In this document: in pieces, positions 24,283 through 33,291 of the stretch
How the letters are laid out: each line of letters begins with the position of its first letter
Position numbering within the stretch: position 1 is the stretch's first letter
NCBI GenBank assembly: GCA_965276815.1
Contig: CBDIBE010000007.1
Coordinates: 62,001 to 126,000 of the forward strand
Reading direction: 5' to 3'
Length of the DNA stretch: 64,000 nucleotides
Origin: JAVVHH01 sp965276815
GTDB taxonomy: Bacteria; Pseudomonadota; Alphaproteobacteria; Acetobacterales; Acetobacteraceae
The notes under the pieces: generated by a model
Told to the model about the DNA's origin: nothing
Databases searched by the model: none
Seen by the model: the letters and a program-made list of their open reading frames with translations, nothing else
Program-made: the position numbers and the translations under genes

Positions 24283-25406
24283 TGGGCAGGTCCGGGCACG
24301 ATCACGTCCTGCGGGCGGTGCGGGTCAATCGCGGTCACATCGACCTTGCGCATGATCGTGGCAATCCTCTCCCGATAGTAACGGACGACCTGGCCGGTGC
24401 GGCGCGGGCCTGCTGGCTGGGCTTCCATGGTCGCGATGACCGCAGTGTCCGAGGCGGCCCGGCGCACGCGCTCGTCCGCCGAGGCGCGCGCTTGGCTGAG
24501 GATCCGGTCGCGCTCGCGATCCGCGGTCTGGGACATGCGCGTTGCGTCGGTTCGCGCGGCGGCGACGGTCTGGTCGGCGGTCTGCGACGCGGTCAGCACT
24601 GCGTCGAACGCCGCCTTGGCGATCGGCGGCAGCACGGCGACCAGGTCGATACGCGAAACCTCGACGCCGAGATCCCGCCCATGCGCTCGCAGCACGGCGA
24701 GTTGTTGGTTCATGTCGCGCATCAGGTCGCCGCGCAGCGCCTCGCGCCGGGCTCCCGCGTCGCTGGGCGCGTTGTTGCCGACGGCTCTGACGACGAGGAA
24801 GTCGTCGAGTGAGCGGCGGGCGGCCAGGTCCACAGCGCTCGCCAGGTAGATGCGCCGCAGCGCCGGCAGTACATGATCCATTTGCGTCAGATAGGCCACC
24901 GGCGCCGACACCTCGAAATACAAGGTGGCGTCAAGCTCGACCACGCTGCCATCTCCGGTCAGGAAGTACCCGGGATTTTCCGCATCCTTCGACGGCCTGA
25001 GCGCAATGATGTCATCGTTGGGCGTGATGTCGAGGTCGGTCTCGAACGATGGATAGCCGCCTGGGTTGATCTTTTCTACCGTGGAGGCGCCGCTGATGGC
25101 CGCTTCGTTGACTGACGGGACACTCACCCGATATTCGATCTGTCGCGTGCGGGCCGGCAACAACACCACGTCCTCGATCGGCCGTGGCCAGGCCAGCAGC
25201 AGCCCGGCGTCCAACACGCGGTCGATGCGCCCGAACCGCGTCACCACCGCGCGGCTATCCGACGGCACGGAGCGGATATTACTTGCGGCCCAGACCACCG
25301 CCAGCGCCAGGATCGCGGCGTAGAGGGCGCGAAAGCCGATCACTAGGGATTCGGAGAGGTAGCCTTCCGGCTTCGGCACCGCGGCGCCGTTCGCCTCCCC
25401 GGTCAC
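24279..25406 (-). CDS. SPFH/band-7 protein, HflK-like
   Basis: A 375-aa membrane-anchored SPFH protein. One membrane helix lies at about residues 28-45 (ALYAAILALAVVWAAS). The SPFH start follows (VPSDSRAVVTRFGRIDRVLDAGLLLAWP), then DGSVVELDATLYFEVSAPVAYL and a long charged coiled coil. HflK/HflC complexes form cages around FtsH. Here the gene is in an operon with two further SPFH proteins and a metal ATPase, so it may scaffold that transporter. The start overlaps the upstream gene (ATGA). Confidence 0.8.
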   Translation of the reverse strand: MTGEANGAAVPKPEGYLSESLVIGFRALYAAILALAVVWAASNIRSVPSDSRAVVTRFGRIDRVLDAGLLLAWPRPIEDVVLLPARTRQIEYRVSVPSVNEAAISGASTVEKINPGGYPSFETDLDITPNDDIIALRPSKDAENPGYFLTGDGSVVELDATLYFEVSAPVAYLTQMDHVLPALRRIYLASAVDLAARRSLDDFLVVRAVGNNAPSDAGARREALRGDLMRDMNQQLAVLRAHGRDLGVEVSRIDLVAVLPPIAKAAFDAVLTASQTADQTVAAARTDATRMSQTADRERDRILSQARASADERVRRAASDTAVIATMEAQPAGPRRTGQVVRYYRERIATIMRKVDVTAIDPHRPQDVIVPGPAQ

Positions 25407-26419
25407 GGCCGCGTACCGTCCAACGGCGGCACGATCCCCGCCTGGGCGCGCGGGCCGGCGGGAGGCACTGTACAGGATTCCTCGACCGCGTTGTCCTGCG
25501 GGCCGTCCACCAGGACTCGGAACGGAGGAGCATCGGTGCGCAGCACCAGCCTGGTCTTGCCGCCGACCACGGCGTCGATCACGTCGAGCGATCGCAGCAT
25601 GGTGTAGAGATGGGGATTTTGATCGTAGGCAGCCGCGTAGGTCGCTGCGGCCTGCTCGCGCGATTTCGCCTCGATTTCGGCCGCCTGCGCCTTGCTGTCG
25701 GCGGTCTTGATCCGTGCGTCGCGGGCGGCGTCAGAGCGGATCTGGGCTGCGGCGCGCAATCCTTCGGCGGTCGCCTCCGCCGCGACGGTCTCGCGCTCGG
25801 CGCGCATCCGCGAGACGGTCGCGGCCAGCGTTTCCGCGGGCAAGCTCAGCCGCTCCACGCCCATTTCCTCGACCTTGATCCCATAGATGTCCAGCGCCTG
25901 GGTGGCGACATGGTCGCGGAGTCGTTGGACGAAATCGGCCAGGCGGATCTTGGACTGGTCGGTGTTCACCAGATCGGCCAGCTTGAAATCGCTCGCGGTG
26001 ATCTGCAGCGCCGAGCCCATGAAGCTGCGGAGCTGCCGCGCAGCCTCGTCCGGATCGTTGTTGGCGACGCGGAGAAACTGGCGGATGCCGGCTGGGTCGT
26101 TCGGCACGGCCCAGGCGGCATAGGACTGCACGAGGATCCGCAGCCCATCCTCGGTGCCGACGTCCTGCAAGCCGCCCGACGTGGTGCGAAGGCGCAAATC
26201 GACGGTGACCGCCGTTTCGATCGGGGCGGGGATTTTCCAGGCTAGGCCGGGCTCGGTCAGCACGCGGACCGGATCGCCGAAGCGCGTGATGACGATCGCC
26301 TCACCGGGCGCGACTTTCACCAGCGACGACGCGGCGACCGCGCAGATCACGCCGAGACAGGCCAGGCCGTAGCGGAGTGCGCGGCTGAGCCCAAGTTTTG
26401 CTCTGGCGTTCTGGGTCAT
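25403..26419 (-). CDS. SPFH/band-7 protein, HflC-like
   Basis: A 338-aa SPFH protein. The N-terminal helix (YGLACLGVICAVAASSLVKV) is followed by APGEAIVITRFGDPVRVLTEPGLAWKIPAP, the classic HflC opening. The SPFH domain and the Ala/Arg-rich coiled coil follow (ETLAATVSRMRAERETVAAE). The C-terminus is Pro-rich. The start overlaps the stop of the preceding SPFH gene and its stop overlaps the next, all by 4 bp. Confidence 0.83.
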   Translation of the reverse strand: MTQNARAKLGLSRALRYGLACLGVICAVAASSLVKVAPGEAIVITRFGDPVRVLTEPGLAWKIPAPIETAVTVDLRLRTTSGGLQDVGTEDGLRILVQSYAAWAVPNDPAGIRQFLRVANNDPDEAARQLRSFMGSALQITASDFKLADLVNTDQSKIRLADFVQRLRDHVATQALDIYGIKVEEMGVERLSLPAETLAATVSRMRAERETVAAEATAEGLRAAAQIRSDAARDARIKTADSKAQAAEIEAKSREQAAATYAAAYDQNPHLYTMLRSLDVIDAVVGGKTRLVLRTDAPPFRVLVDGPQDNAVEESCTVPPAGPRAQAGIVPPLDGTRP

Positions 26420-28413
26420 CGGCGCAGATCCCGTGTCGGCAGGTTATCGCCGCCCGAACTGGGCGGCCGCAGGTCAAGGGTTGACTGGTTGCCGCCGTCG
26501 AGCCTGTCGTCCAGGATTTCCAGGGTCGTCTGGCCGAGCGCACTCTGCAAATTGGCGAAATACCGTTCCAGGATGAACGCCCGGCCGCCGGCCCGGTATG
26601 CCCGGTCGTCGGCACCGAACCCGGTGAGATCGGCCTTCGCCGTGTCAACTGCTTGCGCTGAGTTCCCCGCGGCTTGGTCCAGCGCTTCATAGGCATCGCG
26701 CGCCGCAACACTGGCGGTTGCGAGGGCACGGCCACGCTCGGACGCGATGGCCGTGGTGGCATCGATCTGGGCGGCTTGGACGTGGTGATACGCGCCGGCG
26801 GCTCCCGCTGGCGGCTGCGCGGCCTCAACGATGACGGCGACGATTTCAATCCCAGTCCGCAGGGCATCGAGCCGTGCGTTCAAGCGGTCCCGCAACCCGT
26901 TGGCGATCGCTTGTCGGTCCGCGCCCAATACGTCCGTCAGCGTGCGGGTGGCAAAGAATTGCGCCAATTGTTCGCGCGCTAAGGTCCGCACCAGTGCGGC
27001 CGGGTCACTGGTCCGGTAAGCGGCGCGGAGGACCGACTCGTTGTCCAGGCCGACGCGAAACAGCACACGCAAATCAGCACTGATCATCTCGAAGCTCTGG
27101 CGGCCCGCGCTGGTACTGGCGATGATATAGGACACTTCGGAGGGTCGCGGCTGATCCCAAAGCCGGTTGGCACTGGGCGGCGGAATGTCCTCCGCCCCGA
27201 CCGGACCGGTGTCCGCCCGGCCGACGAACTCACCGGGCGCCACCGCCAAGCTGTTGTCCACGTCGCCAATGGTGACCGAGTGGACCACGCCATGTTCCAC
27301 CATGCGGACAGCGCCAAGCGGCCACGGGAGCACCAAATGCAGGCCTGATCCGAGAACCTCGACGGGCTTGCCAAGCCGCTCATATTGTCCGCGCTGGTTC
27401 AAGCCGACCGAAACGATGCCTGAGATCAACCAGCAGAACGCGGTGGCTGACAACAGCACAGGCAGGAGCGCGCCGCCGGCGAACCGGATCGCCCAACTGC
27501 GGGAGAAGTCGAGCCCGAAGCGCTCTTTCACCGCGGCGGCAATGGAAGTGGGCTTCCACGCGCTGGGCCGGAGCAGCCGTGCGAGCAGCGAACCCGAAGC
27601 GGCCTGCGCCGAGTCGGGCGTTGTCCTGGGGGCCAGGCACGCGGCCAAGCCACGTGCCGCGCGCTCGGTGGCGGCGGCAGCGGTGAAGACCGTGACCCCG
27701 AGTTCCAGCCAGCCCATGAGCCAAGGTGCGATCCCTAACCCGGCAGCCGCTTCCAGCGCGCCGCATGCGAGCGCCACGACGAGGGGAACATAGAGCAGTC
27801 CGGCCAGCTTGGCGGCTTCCGGCAGGGCTTTCAGCGAAAGACGGGCAAAATATCGCTCGACGATCAACAACGGAAACGACAGCGCGATGAGCGCGCCGCC
27901 CGCCTCGAGCCGGGTTGGCGGTCCGCGCGGCGGCCAGACACGCGTGATCGCAAAATACCAGGCGGCGGCAACGGCGGCGGCGGCGAGGGCCGTGATGACG
28001 AGACCCTGCGGCCAACCGGCGACCCAGGCCAGGGGTTCGGCGCGCGTCAGGCGGGCGAAACGCCGGGCAATCCACAGGGGGCGACGCGTGCTCGGCGCCA
28101 GTTCCAGCCGGCGGAGTGTGGCGGCGCGCTGGCTGACGATCATGATCGAGGGAACCAGCCCGGTCAGCGCGATCAGCAGCGACGCGGACACCGCCCCCGC
28201 GGCGCTGCCCAGCGGCGCGCCACCCAGTATGGCCGCGACCGCTTGCCAAGTGTTTGGTAACGGCAGCAATCCCGTTGCGGCGATCGCGAGCGCCAGCAAG
28301 ATCAGGATGAACAGAGTCGCCCGCCGCAAAGCCCGCGTCAAAACTGGAGCCTCGAGGAAACTGGGCGAGATGGCCCTGTCGGATGTCCGGCGCATGTTGT
28401 CGAGCGGAACCAT
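26416..28413 (-). CDS. Polytopic membrane protein with C-terminal SPFH domain
   Basis: A 665-aa protein. About six membrane segments lie in the first 335 residues (roughly 32-52, 75-93, 138-157, 172-188, 205-250, 310-338). An SPFH domain follows (RGQYERLGKPVEVLGSGLHL, then VLGADRQAIANGLRDRLNARLD) and a coiled-coil tail. Standard HflK has one anchor, so the large N-terminal membrane domain is unusual. It is the first gene of the SPFH-ATPase operon. The ATG at 28413 has GGAGG 11 nt upstream; longer starts are not supported. Confidence 0.75.
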   Translation of the reverse strand: MVPLDNMRRTSDRAISPSFLEAPVLTRALRRATLFILILLALAIAATGLLPLPNTWQAVAAILGGAPLGSAAGAVSASLLIALTGLVPSIMIVSQRAATLRRLELAPSTRRPLWIARRFARLTRAEPLAWVAGWPQGLVITALAAAAVAAAWYFAITRVWPPRGPPTRLEAGGALIALSFPLLIVERYFARLSLKALPEAAKLAGLLYVPLVVALACGALEAAAGLGIAPWLMGWLELGVTVFTAAAATERAARGLAACLAPRTTPDSAQAASGSLLARLLRPSAWKPTSIAAAVKERFGLDFSRSWAIRFAGGALLPVLLSATAFCWLISGIVSVGLNQRGQYERLGKPVEVLGSGLHLVLPWPLGAVRMVEHGVVHSVTIGDVDNSLAVAPGEFVGRADTGPVGAEDIPPPSANRLWDQPRPSEVSYIIASTSAGRQSFEMISADLRVLFRVGLDNESVLRAAYRTSDPAALVRTLAREQLAQFFATRTLTDVLGADRQAIANGLRDRLNARLDALRTGIEIVAVIVEAAQPPAGAAGAYHHVQAAQIDATTAIASERGRALATASVAARDAYEALDQAAGNSAQAVDTAKADLTGFGADDRAYRAGGRAFILERYFANLQSALGQTTLEILDDRLDGGNQSTLDLRPPSSGGDNLPTRDLRR

Positions 28414-28472
28414 AAAGCAATCATCCTCCGGCAACTTCAAAACAATAGAGCATCGCCGGGTGTCGGCAAAAG

Positions 28473-28499
28473 AGGCGGCCGTCGTAACAACGGCCGCCT
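28473..28499 (-). terminator. Rho-independent terminator after the phosphoesterase gene
   Basis: A perfect 10-bp stem (AGGCGGCCGT / ACGGCCGCCT) with a 7-nt loop. On the minus strand it is followed by CTTTTGCC, a short T-run, and lies 37 bp after the phosphoesterase stop. It separates that gene from the SPFH operon. Confidence 0.75.
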
Positions 28500-28535
28500 G
28501 CTTCCTCAACTTACGTCAGTTGCGGCGTAGGCTCT

Positions 28536-30447
28536 CTAGAACTGGAACATGTCCGTCAAATTGCCGATCGCCGGGGAGTTGGTCGGAACGTATGGATTGC
28601 CAGTCGTCGCGGTCGGGTTGGGAAGGTTGTCGCGGCTGGTGGGGGAGACCGTCGGCAGGCTCCAGTTATACTCGATGAACTTCAGCCACGACACGTGGTC
28701 GGTGTAGCTGTGGGTGATCCGGCCGCCGGTGGAGTAGGGCGAAACCATGATCGCGGGGATGCGGGTGCCGTCGCCGAAGAAGTCGAGCGGCTGGATGTAC
28801 CCGGAGTCCCAGTATCCGCCACCTTCGTCCATGGTGACGAGAATGGCCGTGCTCGCCCACACGGCCGGGTTGGCCTGCACTTCCTGAATGAGACGCTTGG
28901 TGAACGCCTCGAACAAATCGAGCTTGGACGAAGCGGGATGCCCGTCGGTCAGACCGTCCGGCTTGATGATCGAGACCGCCGGAAGCGTATTGTTCGCCAC
29001 GGCCGTGTCGAAGTCGGACACGTCCTTGAGATGCGCCGCGCGCTGCGTCGCGCTGGTCATGATCGAAGTCGTATACAGGAACGGGTTGCAGATATTGCAG
29101 TATGTGGAACCGAGCGGGCTGTTTGGGTTCGCGAGATAGTCGTTCCAGTGGGCGCCGTAATAAGCGAAGCTAATCCCGGCGGCGTTCAGCGTGTCGCCGA
29201 TGGTGGGGGTCGTGACCGGCGGGATGGTGAAGGTCGTCGTATTGACCGTGCCGTCGCCGTAATATCCTGGGTTATAGTTGTTGAGCAGATAATACGCATT
29301 GGCGGCGCATTTCGCGGCGGGATGCGACGCGAGCGACGCCAGATAGTTCAAAACCGGCCCGACGCCCGGCTGCGTAGGATCGGAGCAGTTGGAGTAGCTG
29401 CCGCCCGGAATAGCCGTCTTGGACCCAGTAATTGTTCGTGCCCGGCTGCGAGTTCGGATTTTCGATCTGGCTCGACGGCGGCGTCGCCGGCTGGCCGTTC
29501 GCCTCATAGTAGAAAGCCAGTCCCGAGCCCAGCCCGATATGGTTGGCGCCGGTGCCGCCGTCGATCGACTGATGGAAGTTGTCGCTCATGGTGTAGGTGT
29601 TGGCGAGCGACAAGAAATAGGGCGCATCGCCGTGGGCCACGTTGAGGAAGCCCATGGCGGTCGAGCCTTCGCCCGTCGTCTGGTTGGTGAAGTTCGCGGG
29701 CTGCGCACTGCCGTTATTGCCGGCGCCGATCGTGGACTCAACCCAGGGGAACAGGTCGTTCAGGCAGCCTGAAGGGTTGGCGGTCGTGGCATGGGCGAGC
29801 GAACAGTCGGTCTGCTGCCACATTTGATAGAAGCGGTGGACCGGGCTGGGGCGGTACGCGTCGTACGGGTAGGTCGAGCTGTTGGAAATCGGGTACGGCC
29901 CGTTCGGCAGCGTTGTTGCGTTCGGCACGCGGGTGTCGACGGCCTTGCTCGGAAGACCGGTGGCGCCGGTGGTGAGCAGCGGCAAATCGGCCGGCAGCAA
30001 ATAGGGCTCGGCATATTGGGCCAGGGCGAGCGAATTGAACGGCGGGCTGCTGCCGCTGACCGCGCCGGGTGCGCCGTCGGTCATCGCCGGCACCATGTAG
30101 CGGTAAGGCGATTTGACGGTCGGGGCGGGCTGGTAGGCTCCCGTCTGCGAACCCTGCCGCTGCGCCGCGAGGGCGAAGTTCGGCCCAGGGGTGCCGTCCG
30201 CGTTGACAATACCCTTGGAGAGGAGGTTGGAGACAGTCTGGCCGGCCGTGGCCGGCGTGTAGGTGGCGAAAACCTCGTCGAACGAGTGGTTCTCGCCGAT
30301 GATGACGATCACGTGCTGGATCGGGGTCCGCGGCGTGGTTTGCGCGAGCACGGGGGTGATGGGCGCGAGGCCGAGTGCCAGGCTCGACACGCCGGCGAGC
30401 AGCCGGCCCGAGTTGGACAGGCAGCGTCTCGTTTTCTGCTGCGTCAT
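28536..30447 (-). pseudogene. Secreted phosphoesterase (acid phosphatase/phospholipase C-like) with a one-base frameshift
   Basis: The N-terminal half has a signal peptide (cut near VLA-Q, residue 36) and PF04185-type motifs IQHVIVIIGENHSFDEVF and FHQSIDGGTGANH. After NNYWVQDGYSG the frame shifts. Deleting one G of the GGG at 29404-29406 restores GSYSNC and the C-terminal half (FAYYGAHWNDYL, STAILVTMDEGGGYWDSGY, SPYSTGG, DHVSWLKFIEYNW). The corrected length is 636 aa (1,911 bases). The product would be periplasmic or extracellular and hydrolyse phosphate esters. Either the gene is freshly broken or the base is a sequencing error. Confidence 0.82.
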
Positions 30448-30480
30448 TGTTCTACTCCCACACTATCGATAGTCGCGAAT

Positions 30481-30498
30481 GGCCCGCTTGCGCGGGCC
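30481..30498. terminator. Short GC-rich hairpin between the PEP-CTERM and phosphoesterase genes
   Basis: GGCCCGC, a TTGC loop, then GCGGGCC: a 7-bp perfect stem. No T-run follows on the minus strand, so it may be a weak terminator or an RNA-stabilising hairpin. Confidence 0.35.
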
Positions 30499-31078
30499 GA
30501 ACAGGGCGAACGCGAGGCGCGCTATGCCTGCGCCTTGCCGCGGGCGCGGCGCCGCAGCCGCAGCGCGAGAAGGCCGGCCGAAAGCAGGGTCAGACTGGCC
30601 GGCTCGGGGACCACGACCGTGCCGCTACCGGTCGGCGCCGTGCCAAAGGCCACCGTCGAGGTGGAGGCGGAGGCGCCATTGCTGATGGTGATCGGACCGC
30701 CACCCGTGTCGGTGCCACCGGCGTCGCTGCCGATTTGCGGGCCCGCAAAGCTCACGTCGTCGCCGGACGTCTCAAAGAATAGATCGAACAGTCCACCTTG
30801 CGCGGCGCTGTAGAACGTGATCACCGGCGCATCGCTCACCGAAGCCACATCGATCCCGTTGAGGTCATAAGTGAAGTTGGTGATCAGTCCGCTCGGATTG
30901 CTGTCGGTCGGATTGGGCAGGTCGAGCGAGAAGGCGAAGCTGTCGTCAGGGGCACTGTATGTCGTGACCGGCGTTGCCGCCCCCCAAAGACCCGTACCCG
31001 AGATGACGATGGCAGAAGCGGGCCGGGCGGCAGACAATACGCCGAGCGATATCGCTCCGGCGATTGCCAGTCTGGTTA

Positions 31079-32014
31079 GAGTCCATTTGGAATCGGTTCA
31101 TCAACGAGCCAGCCTTCGCAGCATGATGATGCTTGATGCAGCGTAGAGGAACGCCTCGACGGACTCGATCGTGGTCTCGAAGTCCTTCGCCAGCCGCCTG
31201 TTCCGGTTGATCCATGCAAAGAAGCGTTCGACGACCCAGCGGCGGGCGATGACGGCGAAGCCGACCTGGTTGTCGGACCTGCGAACCACTTCGATGCGGA
31301 TCGCGCTGGCATCAGCCACTCTGGGCCCGGCGTATCCACCATCAGCGTAGCCCAGCACCACGAAGGGCCAACGCGGGCGCGACGCCCTTAGGAGCGGGCC
31401 GGCCCCGTCGCGGTCCTGGATCGCGGCTGAGTGGGCCTGCAGCTTGAGCGCTCGTCCGTCGGTGTCCACCATGGCGTGCCGTTTGCGGCCCTTGATCTTC
31501 TTTCCGGCGTCATAGCCCCGGATGCCGCCGCTCTCGGTCGTCTTGACGCTCTGGCTGTCGATCACCGCGGCCGTCGGGCTGGCTTCACGACCGGCCCGCT
31601 CGCGGTCGAGCATGACCAGATGATGGTTGATCGTCTCCCACGTGCCGTCGTCGCGGAACCGGGCGAACCACCCATACACCGTCGAGGACGGGGGGAAGTC
31701 CTTCGGCAGCAGGCTCCAGGCGACGCCGCCGCGCAGGATGTAGAAGATCGCGTTGACCATCTGCCGCATCTCCCACTTGCGCGGGCAGCCGCAGGAGCAA
31801 GGCGCAGGCAGGAACGGCGACAAGATCAGCCACTCCGCGTCGGTCAGGTCACTTCCATATCGCAGTCCTGCGCGGCTATGCTGCGCGCGGGTGGTCGGGG
31901 TCCACATGGGGCGTTGGCTTCCAGCAAGGCTTCGAACACCTGCCTGGAATCACACCTTGCCCGGCCATCCAACCCCAACAGCAAACCGTTCCGCGTTGAT
32001 TCCAATATGGCCTC
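31079..32014 (-). mobile_element. IS5-family (IS1031/ISL2-type) insertion sequence
   Basis: A 936-bp element flanked by TTA on both sides (31076-31078 and 32015-32017), the TNA-type 3-bp duplication typical of this group. Its ends are imperfect inverted repeats (GAGTCCATTTGGAATC against GAGGCCATATTGGAATC). It carries one transposase gene and interrupts the PEP-CTERM gene at codon 4. Confidence 0.87.
31101..31907 (-). CDS. IS5-family transposase
   Basis: A 268-aa single-frame DDE transposase. The N-terminal part is DUF4096-like (GSDLTDAEWLILSPFLP, REWVNAIFYILRGG-like sequence). The catalytic region has AAVIDSQSVKTTESGG (first Asp), VLGYADGGYAG (second Asp) and RRWVVERFFAWINRNRRLAKDFE (the Glu in the Y/R-x-x-E region). 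It appears complete and could be active. It starts at ATG 31907. Confidence 0.9.
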   Translation of the reverse strand: MWTPTTRAQHSRAGLRYGSDLTDAEWLILSPFLPAPCSCGCPRKWEMRQMVNAIFYILRGGVAWSLLPKDFPPSSTVYGWFARFRDDGTWETINHHLVMLDRERAGREASPTAAVIDSQSVKTTESGGIRGYDAGKKIKGRKRHAMVDTDGRALKLQAHSAAIQDRDGAGPLLRASRPRWPFVVLGYADGGYAGPRVADASAIRIEVVRRSDNQVGFAVIARRWVVERFFAWINRNRRLAKDFETTIESVEAFLYAASSIIMLRRLAR

Positions 32015-32027
32015 TTAGCGAACTCAT

Positions 32028-32368
32028 TTTGATCCCCTTTTGAATGATCTCGGAGCGGGTGAAGCTCGGCGCGGACGTCAAGGCGGCCAGCGCATTGGGA
32101 CGATGTTCGTAGCGTGATGTTTCGATGAACCCTCGAAACCGCGGGTTGCGGTTTCGCAGATTGACCAGAGCGCGCTCGCGACGCTTGGCGTCCGGCAGAT
32201 CATTGAGCAACAAGTGCAACCGCTCTGCCGCTTCAAGCCGGGCTTTGCCGCCCGGTCCGAGCGGTCGAACGACCCTCGAGCCCAGCAGGTTGAGGACACT
32301 CAGCGCCGCGGCGTGGCCACGCGCGCGCGGACAGGAGCAGTGGCAAGCCGTAGCGAAGTCGGCGGAGA
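32028..32368. other. Gap between tonB and the PEP-CTERM start
   Basis: A minus-strand frame from about 32369 to 32040 stays open (includes LNLLGSRVVRPLGPGGKARL and LVNLRNRNPRFRGF) and looks codon-biased. It has no ATG, GTG or ribosome site, and I do not recognise it. It may be a broken gene or a leader. The PEP-CTERM ribosome site is at its low end. Confidence 0.35.
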
Positions 32369-33247
32369 CTACGAGTCGAGGCTGTAGTGGATCGGCAGGG
32401 TGATCGATATCGTATCCGGCGCCGGGGCGGGCGGCGGCGGAAGATGTGATCCGCGCAGCATCGCCATCGCCGCCTCGTCGAGCTCTGACGAACCGGAGCT
32501 GTGAACGAGGTTGACCTGCTTGACGGTACCTTCCCGATCCACAGCGAACCGGACCACGACCCGGCCCTCAATGCCGTCGCGGCGCGCTTGTTCCGGATAC
32601 CGTTTGTGCGCTTGCAACCATGCCGCCAGCGCGCCTTGCCACGCTCCGCTGCTGTAGGCTGCGGCGGCCGGCGGACTTGCCGCAGATGAGCTCGGGGGCA
32701 AAGCAGCAATTCGACCGTTTTGGGTTGGCAAGTTTGGCCGCGGCGCTGTTTGTACCGGGACAGGGACTGTCCTAGACCGCACTGGCCGACGGGGCGGTCT
32801 TTTCTGAAGTGCCTGCGGCTGAGTGCGTTCGGGTTCCGGCAGTGGCACGGTGGCCTCGATCGGCGGCGCCGGTGATACTGCTTGTGGGACCGGCGATGCA
32901 GACGCGGCGACAGGCGGGGGCACCGGAATCGCGTCGGCCGGAGCTGGGGTGATTGTGGAGGCCGGCTCCGGAGCTGGCACCAGCGCTGGCGAAGGCAGCG
33001 TCCCAGGCGCGGCAGTGGATGTCACCACGCTGATCTCGGTCAGCGGCGCGGGAAGCAGCGCTTTGGGTTGCCGGTGCGCTAGCGCGAGCAGACTGGCCAA
33101 CAGGATCACGTGACCGGCCAGCGCGGCGGCCAGCGGGCGGCGCAGCGCGGCACGCTGGCCTGGGCTGACGGGCGGTGTGCGCCCGCGGCCGGGTTCCGGC
33201 TGGTTCGGAGCGCAACGCCCTTGCGCGATCGGTCCCTGGCGAGTCAT
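32369..33247 (-). CDS. tonB: TonB-family energy transducer
   Basis: A 292-aa protein. One N-terminal membrane helix (about residues 38-58, LAAALAGHVILLASLLALAH), a long Pro/Ala-rich periplasmic spacer and a C-terminal TonB domain (RYPEQARRDGIEGRVVVRFAVDREG, LVHSSGSSELDEAAMAML). It transmits the proton-motive force to outer-membrane receptors. It is divergent from a TonB-dependent receptor with only 44 bp between, so the two are probably co-regulated. exbB and exbD are not in the window. Confidence 0.9.
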   Translation of the reverse strand: MTRQGPIAQGRCAPNQPEPGRGRTPPVSPGQRAALRRPLAAALAGHVILLASLLALAHRQPKALLPAPLTEISVVTSTAAPGTLPSPALVPAPEPASTITPAPADAIPVPPPVAASASPVPQAVSPAPPIEATVPLPEPERTQPQALQKRPPRRPVRSRTVPVPVQTAPRPNLPTQNGRIAALPPSSSAASPPAAAAYSSGAWQGALAAWLQAHKRYPEQARRDGIEGRVVVRFAVDREGTVKQVNLVHSSGSSELDEAAMAMLRGSHLPPPPAPAPDTISITLPIHYSLDS

Positions 33248-33251
33248 GGTA

Positions 33252-33266
33252 TGTTATATCATAACA
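33252..33266. promoter_or_regulatory. Zur-like palindromic operator between tonB and its receptor
   Basis: TGTTATATCATAACA has 6-bp perfect arms around a 3-bp centre. It differs by one base from the TGTTATA-N-TATAACA core of known Zur (zinc uptake regulator) sites. It sits in the 44-bp divergent gap, where it could repress both genes. Zinc control is an inference from this similarity. Confidence 0.55.
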
Positions 33267-33291
33267 GTTGCTGACAGCGGGAGTCTGACGC

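Larger units (their letters stand above)
30522..32027 (-). pseudogene. PEP-CTERM protein gene split by an IS5-family element
   Basis: The main part (30522-31078) encodes a low-complexity secreted domain ending in a PEP-CTERM sorting tail: VPEPASLTLLSAGLLALRLR plus a basic end. It has no start of its own. Removing the insertion (31079-32014) and one TTA joins it in frame to an ATG at 32027. The rebuilt N-terminus is MSSLTRLAIAGAISLG, a proper signal peptide, with AAAGGGGATC as ribosome site. The rebuilt protein has 188 aa. PEP-CTERM proteins are processed by exosortase and go to the cell surface or matrix; no exosortase gene is in the window. Confidence 0.87.

Noticed and set aside
31950..32219. 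89-codon minus-strand frame across the IS5 right end
   Set aside because: It is a chimera made by the insertion: PEP-CTERM leader sequence reads into the IS end.
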